A DNA stretch of 64,000 nt. Source: Mycolicibacterium sp. P1-5. GTDB lineage: Bacteria > Actinomycetota > Actinomycetes > Mycobacteriales > Mycobacteriaceae. Below the pieces are notes generated by a model. That model saw only the letters and a program-made list of their open reading frames with translations. It searched no databases and was not told the DNA's origin. The position numbers and the translations under genes are program-made. Numbering within the stretch: the first letter of the stretch is position 1; each line of letters opens with the position of its first letter. Positions 19,386 to 29,692 of this stretch are shown here, in pieces. The stretch lies in assembly GCF_008329565.1 (NCBI RefSeq), contig NZ_NPKT01000001.1, positions 558,001 through 622,000 on the forward strand. The letters run 5' to 3'.

Positions 19386-19642
19386 GTTTAGACCGTAGGG
19401 CCGACCGGCCCACCGGTCCAGCAAAGATGTCAGATCGTGTCGCTCAGCGCAGGTTCGTCGGTTGAGGTCGCCGGGCATCTTCTGACTCTTCGTACGCCTT
19501 CTGAATGGCGGCCCGCAGGCGATTGTCACCGTCTACGTTCATGTTCACGCTAGTGTCGACGTCGAGGTCTTGCGATATGCGAAGTCGCAGGGCCGATGAC
19601 GTATTTTGACTACGCGAGCCGATCAATTGAAGGGCAAGACCG

Positions 19643-20284
19643 ATCCCAGCCACACCTCAGCAGAGCGACAACGCCAGGCGTCGCGAGGAACGGCGCTCCG
19701 CCGATCGCCGGGCGTCCAACGAGCGCTGGCGCAGCATCCTCGCCGGTGCCACCGAAGTCTTTCGGCGCGAGGGATTCAGCCGCGCCCGGCTAGAGGATGT
19801 GGCCGCCGAGGTCGGCATCAATCGGGCGTCGCTGTACTACTACGTCGGCACCAAGGAAGAGCTATTGATCGCGCTCGTCGAGGAGCCGGCTCGCGAGATG
19901 ACCCGACACTGCCGCGAAGCGCTGGAATCCGACAAGCCGGCCGACGTGAAATTGCATGCCGCGCTGCAGTTTTACGTCGAGGACCTGCAGAACCACCCCG
20001 AGCTTTTCCTGCTGTTCAGCGAGAGTCAGCACATCGCAGCGACTCCCGGCGCCGACTGCATCAGCACTAACGCCGAGGATTACGCCCACACCTTGCTGGC
20101 GATCATCGAGGAGGGCGTGGCCGGCGGCGTCTTTCGCAATGACCTCGATCCACCGCTGGTGATGCTGGGCATCCTGGGCATGCACAACTGGATCCATCAA
20201 TGGTATTCGCCGGACGGGCGGCGCTCGCTAGCCGAGATCGGTGATGTCTTCGCCGAGATGATCCTCTCTGGCCTGCGGCCCTGA
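19643..20284 (+). CDS. TetR family regulator lacking a canonical start codon
   Basis: About 213 residues. A complete TetR HTH is encoded: ILAGATEVFRREGFSRARL, then EDVAAEVGINRASLYYYVGTKEELL, followed by an all-helical ligand domain. The reading frame opens after a TGA at 19628 but holds no ATG, GTG or TTG before the GTG at 19799, which would cut off half of the DNA-binding domain. An ATC at 19643 (then PATPQQS) sits eight bases after GAAGGG, so a non-standard AUC start is the best fit; a point mutation of an ATG or an assembly error is the alternative. It precedes SnoaL and AhpD-like genes on the same strand that it may control. Confidence 0.6.
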   Translation: MPATPQQSDNARRREERRSADRRASNERWRSILAGATEVFRREGFSRARLEDVAAEVGINRASLYYYVGTKEELLIALVEEPAREMTRHCREALESDKPADVKLHAALQFYVEDLQNHPELFLLFSESQHIAATPGADCISTNAEDYAHTLLAIIEEGVAGGVFRNDLDPPLVMLGILGMHNWIHQWYSPDGRRSLAEIGDVFAEMILSGLRP

Positions 20285-20354
20285 TTCGCCGGACTGTACG
20301 CGATCAGAGCCGAGACACCTGGATTGTCCTGCATTGACGGTGGGTGAGATCGCA

Positions 20355-20370
20355 GGATTGAATACAATCC
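20355..20370. promoter_or_regulatory. Inverted repeat abutting the SnoaL-like gene start
   Basis: GGATTG, four bases, CAATCC ends directly before the ATG at 20371. A further GGATTG lies at 20321-20326. The pair could be an operator for the adjacent TetR protein. It also overlaps a possible TACAAT hexamer at 20363-20368, but that lies only two bases before the ATG, which is too close for a typical promoter. Confidence 0.35.
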
Positions 20371-20739
20371 ATGACCGACTTCGATCAGCTGACCATGCTG
20401 GCGGCGCAGTATTGCCACCGGTTCGACGACGCTGAATTCGACGATCTGCTGGCGCTGTTCACCGCAGAAGCCACGATCGAACTCGGCGGTCAGGCATCCA
20501 CCGGCCACGCCGCGCTTCGGGAGTTCTTCACCGCCGTCAAGGCTTCCGTCGGCATCGGACGGCACCTCTGCGTCAACCCCGAGTTCACGGTCGACGGTGA
20601 TACCGCGACCGGCCTGCTGGACTTCCTGCTGACCAAGCCCGACGGCACCCCGCCGATGGTGGGCCGTTATCACGACGCATACCAAAAGAGCGACGGGCGT
20701 TGGCAATTCGCCGTCCGTCGCATTGTTCCGGCCGGCTGA
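20371..20739 (+). CDS. SnoaL/NTF2-like domain protein
   Basis: The 122-residue single-domain protein starts MTDFDQLTMLAAQYCHRFD, with the typical first helices, DLLALFTAEATIELGG, and the strand pattern ending in VGRYHDAYQKSDGRWQFAVRRIV. These small cone folds are isomerases, cyclases, dehydratases or binding proteins; nothing here fixes the activity. It begins 86 bp after the TetR gene and is followed 11 bp later by the AhpD-like gene, so the two are likely one transcript. Confidence 0.78.
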   Translation: MTDFDQLTMLAAQYCHRFDDAEFDDLLALFTAEATIELGGQASTGHAALREFFTAVKASVGIGRHLCVNPEFTVDGDTATGLLDFLLTKPDGTPPMVGRYHDAYQKSDGRWQFAVRRIVPAG

Positions 20740-20750
20740 GAGGAAACGCA

Positions 20751-21392
20751 ATGCCATCACTCGACCAGGTCTCCCGCGCCGAGGTCACCGACGACTTCAC
20801 CCGTGGGATGTACGACTTCATGTTCGGCGATCGTGACCCCGTCGCCGAGCCCGGCGCGGTCGGCGGCACGATCGGCGACTGGTGGACGGTGATGGCCCAG
20901 TCCCCCGCTGCGCTTCGGCACGCCGTACGCGGATTCCGGTTGTACCGTGAGGAAGTCGGCATCCGCGCCGACCACCGTGAGCTCGGCCAGATCCGGGCCG
21001 GTTGGGTGGTCGGCAGCCAGTTCGTGTTCTCCCAGCACTGCAAGGCCTGCCGCTCGGCCGGCCTGCCGGAGGAGAAGATCGCCGCGATTCCCGCCTGGCA
21101 GACCGCGGAGTGTTTCGACCACACCGAGCGGCTGCTGTTGGCCTACGCCGATTGCCTGGCCGGCCAGCAGGGCCGGGTCCCCGATCAGCTGATGACCCAG
21201 CTGCGGAACGTGTTCAGCGACAAGGACATTCTCGAATTCACCTACACCACCACCATGTACGTCATGCACGCGATAATGTCACGTGCGCTGCGGCTGGAAT
21301 TCGACGACCGTGACGATCCGGTGGTCGAGGTGGAGGACCCCGAAGGTGGCGGTGTCCTGGACATCGGCGCGGCGACCTCCGCTGGGGGCTGA
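20751..21392 (+). CDS. Carboxymuconolactone decarboxylase / AhpD-like protein
   Basis: The 213-residue all-helical protein has the AhpD core with a redox CxxC in FSQHCKACRSAGLPEEKI and a following acidic/His region (AECFDHTERLLLAYADCLAG). Relatives are peroxidase partners or decarboxylases. The ATG at 20751 follows AGAGGAAA; the longer frame overlaps the SnoaL gene and is not conserved. It is in a probable operon with the SnoaL-like gene under the TetR-like regulator. The function in this organism is unknown. Confidence 0.8.
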   Translation: MPSLDQVSRAEVTDDFTRGMYDFMFGDRDPVAEPGAVGGTIGDWWTVMAQSPAALRHAVRGFRLYREEVGIRADHRELGQIRAGWVVGSQFVFSQHCKACRSAGLPEEKIAAIPAWQTAECFDHTERLLLAYADCLAGQQGRVPDQLMTQLRNVFSDKDILEFTYTTTMYVMHAIMSRALRLEFDDRDDPVVEVEDPEGGGVLDIGAATSAGG

Positions 21393-21393
21393 G

Positions 21394-21988
21394 ATGACCG
21401 AGGACTCCCGCTGACGATCCGAGCGCGCCTATCGGCTGATCCGCACGGCGATCGTCGAGGGCGAATTCGTGCCGGGCGCCCGACTGGTGGAGCAACGGAT
21501 CGGCGAGATGTTGGATCTGTCCCGGACCCCCGTCCGGGAAGCGTTGCGCGCGTTGGCCGCTGACGAGCTGGTGACCATCGAGCGCAATCTCGGCGCGGTG
21601 GTGGCCACCATGTCGGCGACCGAATTCGACCGCGCCATCGCGATACTGCGCGATCCGGCTGCTTCACCCAGCCCGGGTCTGCTCCGCATCACCGAAGCGC
21701 ACAACGCGTTTCACCAGGCGATCGTTCGCACGCTCCGGCCATCGTCGACTCTCTGCGCTGCTGGTGCACACCGTCTATATTCCATTGGTGCATCAGGTGT
21801 TTCGGTATCAAACACCGGATCAGCGCGAGCGCTCGAACCTGTTCCACCGGCTGATCCGCGACGGATAGCCGCCCGCGAACCGCACCCGCGCCGCCACCTT
21901 GATGGTCGAGCACATCATGCAGGGCCGTGACGCGCTGCCGGAGGTGATGGCTGAACAGGCCCGCTCGTCGGACTCCCGCGTGTCGTAG
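21394..21988 (+). pseudogene. Decayed GntR/FadR-type regulator
   Basis: The winged-helix part is clear (LIRTAIVEGEFVPGARLVEQ, then LDLSRTPVREALRALAADELV), but the ATG at 21394, which overlaps the AhpD-like stop, leads to a TGA after six codons. After NAFHQAIVRTL the frame shifts; the FCD C-terminus continues in another frame (TVYIPLVHQVFRYQ, then FHRLIRDG), meets a TAG at 21866, and resumes as LMVEHIMQGRDALPEVMAEQ up to the TAG at 21986. The middle of the FCD domain, between TMSATEFDRAIAIL and RITEAHNAFHQ, is too short. At least one frameshift, two stops and a deletion make this a relic. Confidence 0.82.
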
Positions 21989-22060
21989 GCAGACACTTGT
22001 ATACAAACACGGTTGGGCACTCGGTGTTTGGCATGGAGCGCCGTAGCGACAGCCGACGGT

Positions 22061-22522
22061 CTAGAGGTCGCTTGCCATCAACTCAGCGGCGACCGTTGCA
22101 CCGAGATTCCAGCACGCCTCGGCATCGTCCTTGGTCGGCTTACCGGACACGATGACCGTCTCGGCGGCCCGCGCCCACCCCAAGCCGGAGGTGATGCCGT
22201 CGATCGCGCGTTCGGCACCCTCGGTGCCCTCGTTGCCGTGCAGGTACACGCCGAACGGCCGGCCGCGGGTGGAATCCAAAATCTGGTAGTACGACTGGTC
22301 GAAGGCGTGCTTGAGAGCACCGCTGATGTAGCCCAGGTTGACCGGGGTGCCCAGTAGGTAGCCGTCTGCCTCCAGCAAGTCTGCCGCCGAGCACGTCAGG
22401 GCCGGTCGGCGCACCACTTCGACACCTTCGATCTCGGGGTCGGTGGCACCGGACAGCACCGCCGCGAACATCTCCTGGCAGTGCGGAGAAGGGGTGTGGT
22501 GCACGATCAGCAGACGCTTCAC
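22061..22522 (-). CDS. Flavodoxin-like NAD(P)H-dependent FMN oxidoreductase
   Basis: The 153-residue protein begins with the flavodoxin phosphate loop RLLIVHHTPSPHCQEM and has the second flavin contact ADGYLLGTPVNLGYISGALK, then FGVYLHGNEGTEGAE. Members reduce quinones, azo compounds or other flavin substrates, or carry electrons. The GTG at 22522 is chosen because GGAGG lies seven bases upstream; the longer upstream frame runs antisense to the following small gene. The exact role is unknown. Confidence 0.8.
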   Translation of the reverse strand: MKRLLIVHHTPSPHCQEMFAAVLSGATDPEIEGVEVVRRPALTCSAADLLEADGYLLGTPVNLGYISGALKHAFDQSYYQILDSTRGRPFGVYLHGNEGTEGAERAIDGITSGLGWARAAETVIVSGKPTKDDAEACWNLGATVAAELMASDL

Positions 22523-22651
22523 CGTCGGACCTCCGAGTTCAATCGCGTAGAACGATTCTGTTTGTTGGCGGGCCCGCGGGGTATAGAGGGCTTCGCACAC
22601 CGTCGCGTCGTAAGCCCGGCGCGGCCCAGTATCAACGAAGGAGATCGTCCC

Positions 22652-22930
22652 ATGCGCAAGAGCATTGCTGTCGCTGCTACAGCCGGCGCGCTGCTGTTCG
22701 GCGGCGCTGGCGTTGCCCACGCCACCGTCGCGACATCGCCGACACCGTCGTCGACCACGACGACCTTGGCCCAGGACTACGACAGTGACCACGGAAGCGA
22801 CAAGACTGGCCTGTGGGGATTGCTCGGCTTGCTCGGCCTGGGCGGGCTCGCCGGATTGAAGCGGCGCAACGACGCTCATGCCGCCCCGGGAACGACCGGT
22901 ACGACGGGTACCGGAACCGTCCGCCCGTAA
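22652..22930 (+). CDS. Small exported WGxxGxxG-CTERM-like protein
   Basis: The 92-residue protein has a signal peptide (MRKSIAVAATAGALLFGGAGVAHA), a short Ser/Thr-rich stretch with DYDSDHGSDK, then LWGLLGLLGLGGLAGLKRR and a Gly/Thr-rich tail. The Trp-Gly hydrophobic segment followed by basic residues is the layout of WGxxGxxG-type C-terminal anchors, which are thought to be processed by membrane proteases. Here the tail continues about 20 residues beyond the basic cluster. GAAGGAG lies eight bases before the ATG. A strong hairpin follows the stop by 12 bp. Confidence 0.72.
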   Translation: MRKSIAVAATAGALLFGGAGVAHATVATSPTPSSTTTTLAQDYDSDHGSDKTGLWGLLGLLGLGGLAGLKRRNDAHAAPGTTGTTGTGTVRP

Positions 22931-22942
22931 CACGATTCATGC

Positions 22943-22977
22943 GCAGGCCCCCGCCGAAAGCACTGGCGGGGGCCTGC
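22943..22977 (+). terminator. Strong intrinsic-type hairpin after the WGxxGxxG gene
   Basis: A perfect 13-bp stem, GCAGGCCCCCGCC and its complement, encloses a 9-nt loop. There is no T-run after the stem, which is usual for mycobacterial terminators. It lies 12 bp after the stop codon of the small exported protein. Confidence 0.75.
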
Positions 22978-23160
22978 CCATGGGCTTTCGTGCACTGCAA
23001 CACGGCCCTTGCGGCGTGGGATTGACGATGGGTAGTGCGGCACAGTAACCGTCGACACGAGGTCCGAATTCTTCGCAATATCGCCAGAGTCAAGTGATCG
23101 CCGCGGCACGTGCTACAACCATGCGTACTGATGCCCAGGCGATTGAGCGGGGGCCAAGCT

Positions 23161-25597
23161 ATGAGCGCATCGAGTTATTCGGGACAGATCGGCCGCGTTG
23201 GCGCATCGGCGGCAGCATTAGGCATCGGTGTCGCAATTATCTGGACGTCACCAGTGGCTTTCGCGGACGGGGCCGGCACGGGAGCGGCGTCGGTCGGTGG
23301 TTCGCCGTCGACGGGACACGCCAATCCGGCTCGGGGGAAGCTTGTTCGTCCCTCGGCCCCGACAACTTCCGACGGCGTCCAGTCGTCGCATCGCGCGGCG
23401 GCAAGCCCGCCGAAGCCATCGAACTCGGTCCGCCGTGAGCTCGACGGACATATCGCCACCACGCGAACAACGCGTGCGACGGACGCATCTGTGGCTCCGG
23501 CGGCGGAGTCCCCCACGGCCGACGCTGCGCCGCCGACCACCTCGGTCCGGGCGACTGCGAGCCTGCCAACTCCTGAAGCCGCTTTGCGCACGGTGAGCGG
23601 GAAGCTGTTGGCAGCACTGGGTGTCGCCGACAGCCCAGCGGCAGCGATGGCGGCAACGCCAGCCTCCGTCTTCGGCGCGATCCTCAAGATGTTCGGCATC
23701 CCCGCCGCACCTCGCCCGTTCGCGCCCCCGATGCTGTCGTTGGTCCTGGAGTGGGCCCGCCGCAACATCGAGGAATCAGCCCCCACCTCATCGACCCGCG
23801 TCCAAACCGCCATGAGCGCAACGACCACGACCATCAACGTCAAGGACTACGGAGCGGTCGGCGACGGCGTCACCGATGATTCAGCTGCGATCAAGGCAGC
23901 TGAGGCCGCACTCACTTCTGGCGAGCGCCTGTACCTCCCCAAGGGCGATTACCGGTTCGCGCAGCAGAATCCCGCCGGGAATGCTGCCATCCTGCTCAAC
24001 GGCTTGTCGGACGTCACGGTGGAGTTCGACCCCGGCGCGCGCCTGCTGATGGACAACCTCGACGCGAGCGGCCTCGGCACCAGCTACGGCATCCGCGTCG
24101 TGGGCGCAGCTTCCGGCATCACGATCCTCGATCCGACCATCGAATGGACCACCCGCCCGCAGGCCCGTAGCTTCGGCGACGGTATCTCGGTGCTGGGCTG
24201 GCCGTCGGATTCCGCTCCTCCCGTGGAGTGGACCGGCTCGACGGGTCAAATTCAGAATGTGTCGATCATCAATGGGCGCGTGGTGAATTCACCGCAAGCC
24301 GGTGTGGTCGTGATGGGCGCCTCGGATGTGACGGTCACCGGTCTCACCGTGATCGGATCGCTCGCCGACGGGTTGCACTTCAACGCCGACCGCCGAGTCA
24401 CCGTCGATGGACTGTACGCCGAGAACACCGGCGACGACGGTCTGGCCTTCGTCACCTACTACGACCCGACGCAGCCGTGGACATACGGGCCCACCGATGG
24501 CCCGTTCAACAGCGCCGGGCTCGGCGAGTGGAACAACAGCGATTCGACGGCCACGAACATCACGGTGACCGGCGGCAGCGCGGGCGGGGTAAGGGTCCAG
24601 GGCGGCTACGGCATCAGCATCAGCCACGTCACGGTCAGCAACAAGGACTTCGGCATCCAGGTCAATTCATCGATCGCCACCGGGCCCGGCGACTGGACAA
24701 GCCTTGCCTCGCACAACATCTCGATCTCGGCTGTGACAGTCGACCACACCGGCACCGGAATAGTGCTGGGAACACACAACATCGACGGCACCGAAGACCC
24801 GGTGTGGTGGGACTTCTCCGGTGTCCAGATCAGCGACGCGACCATCACCAATTCCGACAACTGGTCCATCGCGGCCGAGACACCGGCCACCGAGACAAGC
24901 AAGTTCGCCGGCGTCACGTTGCGCAACATCAGCGCAGAATCCAATGGCACTCCGACCGGCGGCGGCAACGGTGGCATGCTGCTTGCCTCGCTGCATGACT
25001 CGGTGATCGACAATGTGCGGCTGGTCTCCGATCACGGGGCGAACATCTATCTGTTCGGCGCGAACCAAATTCGACGTGGGCTCTCCGTCGACGAGCTGCC
25101 GTCGTCGAACCTCACCGTCGACGATCTGGAACTCGACGGGCCGGGGCGAATCTTGATCCAGGACATCGCCGGGGTGACGTTCGGCGACGTGACGTCGTCC
25201 AACGCAGATGGCGCCGCGGTCGAGATGTACCGAGTCAAGGACGCGTCGTTCGACAACATCATCGCTGATCTGCCCGGCCGAGGAGCCGGCGCGGGCTACG
25301 GCGTACGACTCCTGCAGGTCGACGGTATCGATATCGCGAACATCAGCGTGACCACCGACGATCACATCGGATCATCGTTCTGGGCAGTCGAACTCGGCGG
25401 CGGCAATCCCACGGGATACGTCGCCGGAAACGACGTCCACGTCCACAACGTCACCTATGTCAGCGGTTTGGACGACATGGGTTCCCCGATCGTCGTCCAG
25501 GGCGGTCCGTACGGCCCGGTGAACTGGTACATCGATGCCAATTGGGTGTACCAGGGCCCTACCAGCCCACATTCGGATTCCGCAGTATATGGGGACA

Positions 25598-25611
<14 letters not shown>
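23161..25611 (+). CDS. Large secreted right-handed beta-helix protein (pectate-lyase-3 type)
   Basis: The 816-residue protein begins MSASSYSGQIGRVGASAAALGIG, an N-terminal export-type segment seen in several mycobacterial surface proteins. A Pro/Ser/Thr/Ala-rich region of about 180 residues follows. The catalytic-type module begins near residue 220 with INVKDYGAVGDGVTDDSAAIKAA, the classic opening of pectate-lyase-3/GH28-like beta-helices, and continues as many parabolic coils rich in VTVxGL-type strands to the end. Substrate polysaccharide cannot be inferred. The start at 23161 is chosen for the recognisable N-terminus; a frame to 23110 is also open. The 230 bp upstream hold the terminator and a probable promoter region. 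Confidence 0.8.
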
Positions 25612-26805
<1,194 letters not shown>

Positions 26806-26896
26806 CTATCGAGGTACCGGTCACCCCAACTCAATGCGTCAATCACGGTCCACCAGAGGTTGCTAGGTCCTACCATTCCCGTTGGGGAGGTCGGCG

Positions 26897-27849
26897 ATGT
26901 TCAAACAAGCAGGTTTGGCCGTAGCAATGAGTGCCGCGTTGATCGCGGTGGCTCCGATCAGCAATGCGGCAACAGTTCTGACGCTCGAGGGCGGATTCGT
27001 CGGCATACAGCACATCTGGCATTTCGTGCCGACGCAGCTGGGCGGTGACCTGTGCAAGTCGCCGAACCGCTGTCAGCCGGTCGACTACTTCGCGTTTCCC
27101 GGCGGCTCTTTCACCGATCAGGGAGCAACAAATGTCCAGCAGGCTATCGCGGCGCTTCCCGCCGACGAGCAAATCGTTCTGTTCGGCCATAGTCAAGGCG
27201 GGCAGGTCGTCTACTCCGACCTGCGACGGTTTGCCGCGGACCCGGCCAATGCTCCAGACCCGAGCCGCCTGACCTGGGTATCGATCGGCAACCCCGAGAA
27301 TCCGTACGGGGGCCGCCGACCCAAGACCGAACATTCGACGGCTCCATGGCTCCCGCCGGACACCGCCTATAAAGGCACCGAAGTGATCCGGCAGTACGAC
27401 GGCTGGGCCGACTGGCCCGATGACACGTCGAATCTGCTTGCCGTCGCCAACGCTGTCGTCGGGATGTTGTTCATCCATCCGGACTACCGCAACGTCGATC
27501 TGGACGCCCCGAACAACGTCCGGTTCACCCCGACGTCGCCGGTCAGCCGGGCAACGTCACCTACGTATGGGTGCCGACGAAGACGCTGCCTTTGATCGCG
27601 TGGGCGGGGCCGCTGGCTCCTGTTTTGGACAAGAAGCTGCGACCGATCATCGAGGCGGCCTACCACCGGCCGGTCGACATCCCGGATCCGAATCTGCCGG
27701 CGCCGGCCGCAGTTGAGCCGGCTCGACCGGCGGTGATGCCTGCAAAGGCCGCGCCGACGAAGCGCGCCAAAGCTGGCTCCGCAGGAGCCAAGTCGACGAG
27801 CCCATCGAAGGTGAAGGGTTCGACGGCTTCGTCGGCTCGCCGACGGTAA
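26897..27849 (+). pseudogene. PE-PPE-domain secreted serine esterase, frameshifted
   Basis: The first frame encodes a signal peptide (MFKQAGLAVAMSAALIAVAPISNAA), then a PE-PPE-type alpha/beta hydrolase with nucleophile motif LFGHSQGGQVVYSDL. After NNVRFTP (about 27530) the homologous sequence continues in another frame as DVAGQPGNVTYVWVPTKTLPLIAWAG and a Pro/Ala/Lys-rich tail to the TAA ending at 27849. Inserting one C in the CCCC run at 27528-27531 restores a single frame of about 317 codons. GGGGAGG lies six bases before the ATG. It may be a true lesion, a phase-variable tract or a sequencing error; the nucleophile, and possibly the whole core, precedes the shift. Confidence 0.78.
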
Positions 27850-27883
27850 CGCCACGGCGGTGCTCGCCAGTGCCCGACGCCGC

Positions 27884-28396
27884 CTAGAGCGGTGCGGCGC
27901 CTCGCAGGTGCTCGAAGATCAGCGATGTCTGGGTGCCGGATACGTTGGCGTCGGCGTTGAGGTTCTCGACGACGAACGACCGCAGATCATCGGTGTCGCG
28001 GGCGGCCACGTGAATGATGAAATCGTCGGCGCCGGCCAGGAAGTACACGTCCATCACCTGAGGCTTGCGCCGGATCTGCTGGATAAAATTGTGGATCTTG
28101 CCGCGCGCGTTGGCTTGCAGGCTCACCGAGATCATCGCCTGCAGGGGCAACCCGATCGCCGCCGGATCGATGTCGGTGTAGAAGCCGCGGATCACGCCGA
28201 TGTCCTGCAATCGGCGCACCCGTCCGTGACACGTCGACGGCGCGATGCCGACCGCGTCGGCCAGTGCGCTGTTGGAGATTCGGGCATCTGCGTGCAGTGT
28301 CGCGAGGATCCGCCGGTCGACATCGTCGAGGTCGGCCCGAACATCCTTCGAAATGGGCGCAGGGGTGATCTCAGATTTCGCCGATCGTTCGGACAT
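27884..28396 (-). CDS. aldR: Lrp/AsnC family regulator of alanine dehydrogenase (AldR)
   Basis: The 170-residue protein has an N-terminal AsnC winged helix (DDVDRRILATLHADARISNSALADAVGIAPS) and a C-terminal RAM ligand domain with VYFLAGADDFIIHV. It is the homologue of M. tuberculosis Rv2779c (AldR), which controls the divergent ald gene in response to alanine. The ATG at 28396 is preceded by TAAAAT six bases upstream, a leaderless pattern. It shares a 92-bp regulatory space with ald. Confidence 0.9.
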   Translation of the reverse strand: MSERSAKSEITPAPISKDVRADLDDVDRRILATLHADARISNSALADAVGIAPSTCHGRVRRLQDIGVIRGFYTDIDPAAIGLPLQAMISVSLQANARGKIHNFIQQIRRKPQVMDVYFLAGADDFIIHVAARDTDDLRSFVVENLNADANVSGTQTSLIFEHLRGAAPL

Positions 28397-28488
28397 AGCC
28401 CGATTTTACTGAATTTTTGCCGTCACGATTGCCACATCATCGAATCTTCTTCACACTTGTCGGAGAAAATCCCAATCAAGGAGCGATC
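28397..28488. promoter_or_regulatory. Divergent aldR/ald control region
   Basis: This 92-bp spacer is AT-rich against its surroundings. It contains the aldR -10 (minus strand, 28403-28408), a GATT, 12 bases, AATC inverted pair around 28428-28447, and T-rich tracts (GAATTTTTG near 28411), features expected for Lrp/AsnC octamer binding. The exact operator positions are inferred, not recognised. Confidence 0.5.
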
Positions 28489-29616
28489 ATGCGCGTCGGC
28501 ATCCCGGCCGAGATCAAGAACAACGAATACCGCGTTGCCGTCACCCCGGCCGGCGTCTCCGAGCTGGTCCGCCGCGGCCACGAGGTCATCCTCGAGGCCG
28601 GCGCAGGCGACGGATCGGCCATCCACGACGCCGACTTCAAGGCCGCCGGTGCACAGATCATCACCAGCGCCGACCAGGTGTGGGCCGAGGCGGATCTGCT
28701 GCTGAAGGTCAAGGAGCCGATCGAGGCCGAGTACTCGCGCATGCGCAAGGACCAGACCCTGTTCACCTACCTGCACCTGGCTGCGTCGCGCCCGTGCACC
28801 GACGCCCTGCTCGCATCGGGCACCACGTCGATCGCCTACGAGACCGTGCAGACCACTGGATCAGACGGGTCGGTGGCGCTCCCGCTTCTGGCGCCGATGA
28901 GCGAGGTCGCCGGCCGGCTATCCGCACAGGTCGGTGCCTACCACCTGATGCGCACCCAGGGCGGCCGCGGCGTACTCATGGGTGGAGTCCCCGGCGTAGC
29001 CCCGGCCAAGGTCGTCGTGATCGGCGGCGGAATGGCCGGCGACAACGCCGCTGCCGTCGCGTGGGGTATGGGCGCACACGTCACCGTGTTCGACCTCAAC
29101 ATCAACATCCTGCGCAAGATCGACGCCGAATACGGCGGTGCCATCGAGACCCGGTACTCATCACAACTGGATCTCGAGGACGCCGTCAAACAGGCGGACC
29201 TCGTCATCGGTGCCGTGCTGGTCCCGGGCGCCAAGGCGCCCAAGCTCGTCACGAATGCGACTGTGGCACAGATGAAGCCGGGCGCCGTCCTGGTCGACAT
29301 CGCCATCGATCAGGGCGGTTGCTTCGAGGACTCAAAGCCGACCACTCACGACGACCCGACGTTCACCGTGCACGATGCGGTGTTCTACTGCGTGGCCAAC
29401 ATGCCCGGTGCCGTGCCGCGCACGTCGACCTACGCGCTCACCAACGCGACCATGCCCTACGTAATCAAGCTCGCCGACAAGGGCTGGCACGACGCCTGCC
29501 TGTCCGACCCGGCGTTGGCCAAGGGCTTGTCGACCCATCACGGGCAGCTGCTCAACCGCGAGGTCGCCCATGACCTGGATCTGCCCTACACCGATCCAGC
29601 CGGCTTGCTGGCTTGA
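28489..29616 (+). CDS. ald: Alanine dehydrogenase (Ald)
   Basis: The 375-residue enzyme interconverts L-alanine and pyruvate plus ammonia with NAD. It begins MRVGIPAEIKNNEYRVAVTP; the catalytic Lys in LLKVKEPIEAEY and His in FTYLHLAAS are present, as is the NAD motif VVVIGGGMAGDNAA. M. tuberculosis Ald (Rv2780) has 371 residues. AAGGAG lies six bases before the ATG; a longer frame to 28417 crosses the regulatory region. Regulation by divergent AldR is expected. Confidence 0.96.
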   Translation: MRVGIPAEIKNNEYRVAVTPAGVSELVRRGHEVILEAGAGDGSAIHDADFKAAGAQIITSADQVWAEADLLLKVKEPIEAEYSRMRKDQTLFTYLHLAASRPCTDALLASGTTSIAYETVQTTGSDGSVALPLLAPMSEVAGRLSAQVGAYHLMRTQGGRGVLMGGVPGVAPAKVVVIGGGMAGDNAAAVAWGMGAHVTVFDLNINILRKIDAEYGGAIETRYSSQLDLEDAVKQADLVIGAVLVPGAKAPKLVTNATVAQMKPGAVLVDIAIDQGGCFEDSKPTTHDDPTFTVHDAVFYCVANMPGAVPRTSTYALTNATMPYVIKLADKGWHDACLSDPALAKGLSTHHGQLLNREVAHDLDLPYTDPAGLLA

Positions 29617-29620
29617 AAAC

Positions 29621-29682
29621 CTCTGTGAGCCAATAGCTCACTTGCACACAGCGGACCGGGATAGCTCACAGAGCGTCCCGGT
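29621..29682. terminator. Overlapping hairpins between convergent ald and glyoxalase-type gene
   Basis: CTCTGTGAGC (29621-29630) pairs perfectly with GCTCACAGAG (29664-29673). Inside it TGAGC and GCTCA form a small loop (29626-29640), and ACCGGGA (29655-29661) pairs with TCCCGGT (29676-29682). The last stem and the outer 10-bp stem overlap and cannot both form fully. A convergent-gene terminator is the simplest reading. Confidence 0.55.
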
Positions 29683-29692
29683 TCGTTGGTGT

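Noticed and set aside
19444..19653. Possible 69-residue minus-strand gene between the membrane protein and TetR genes
   Set aside because: Third-position GC is low for this genome, no ribosome site or leaderless signal fits, and it overlaps the TetR start region. It cannot be excluded, but support is too thin.
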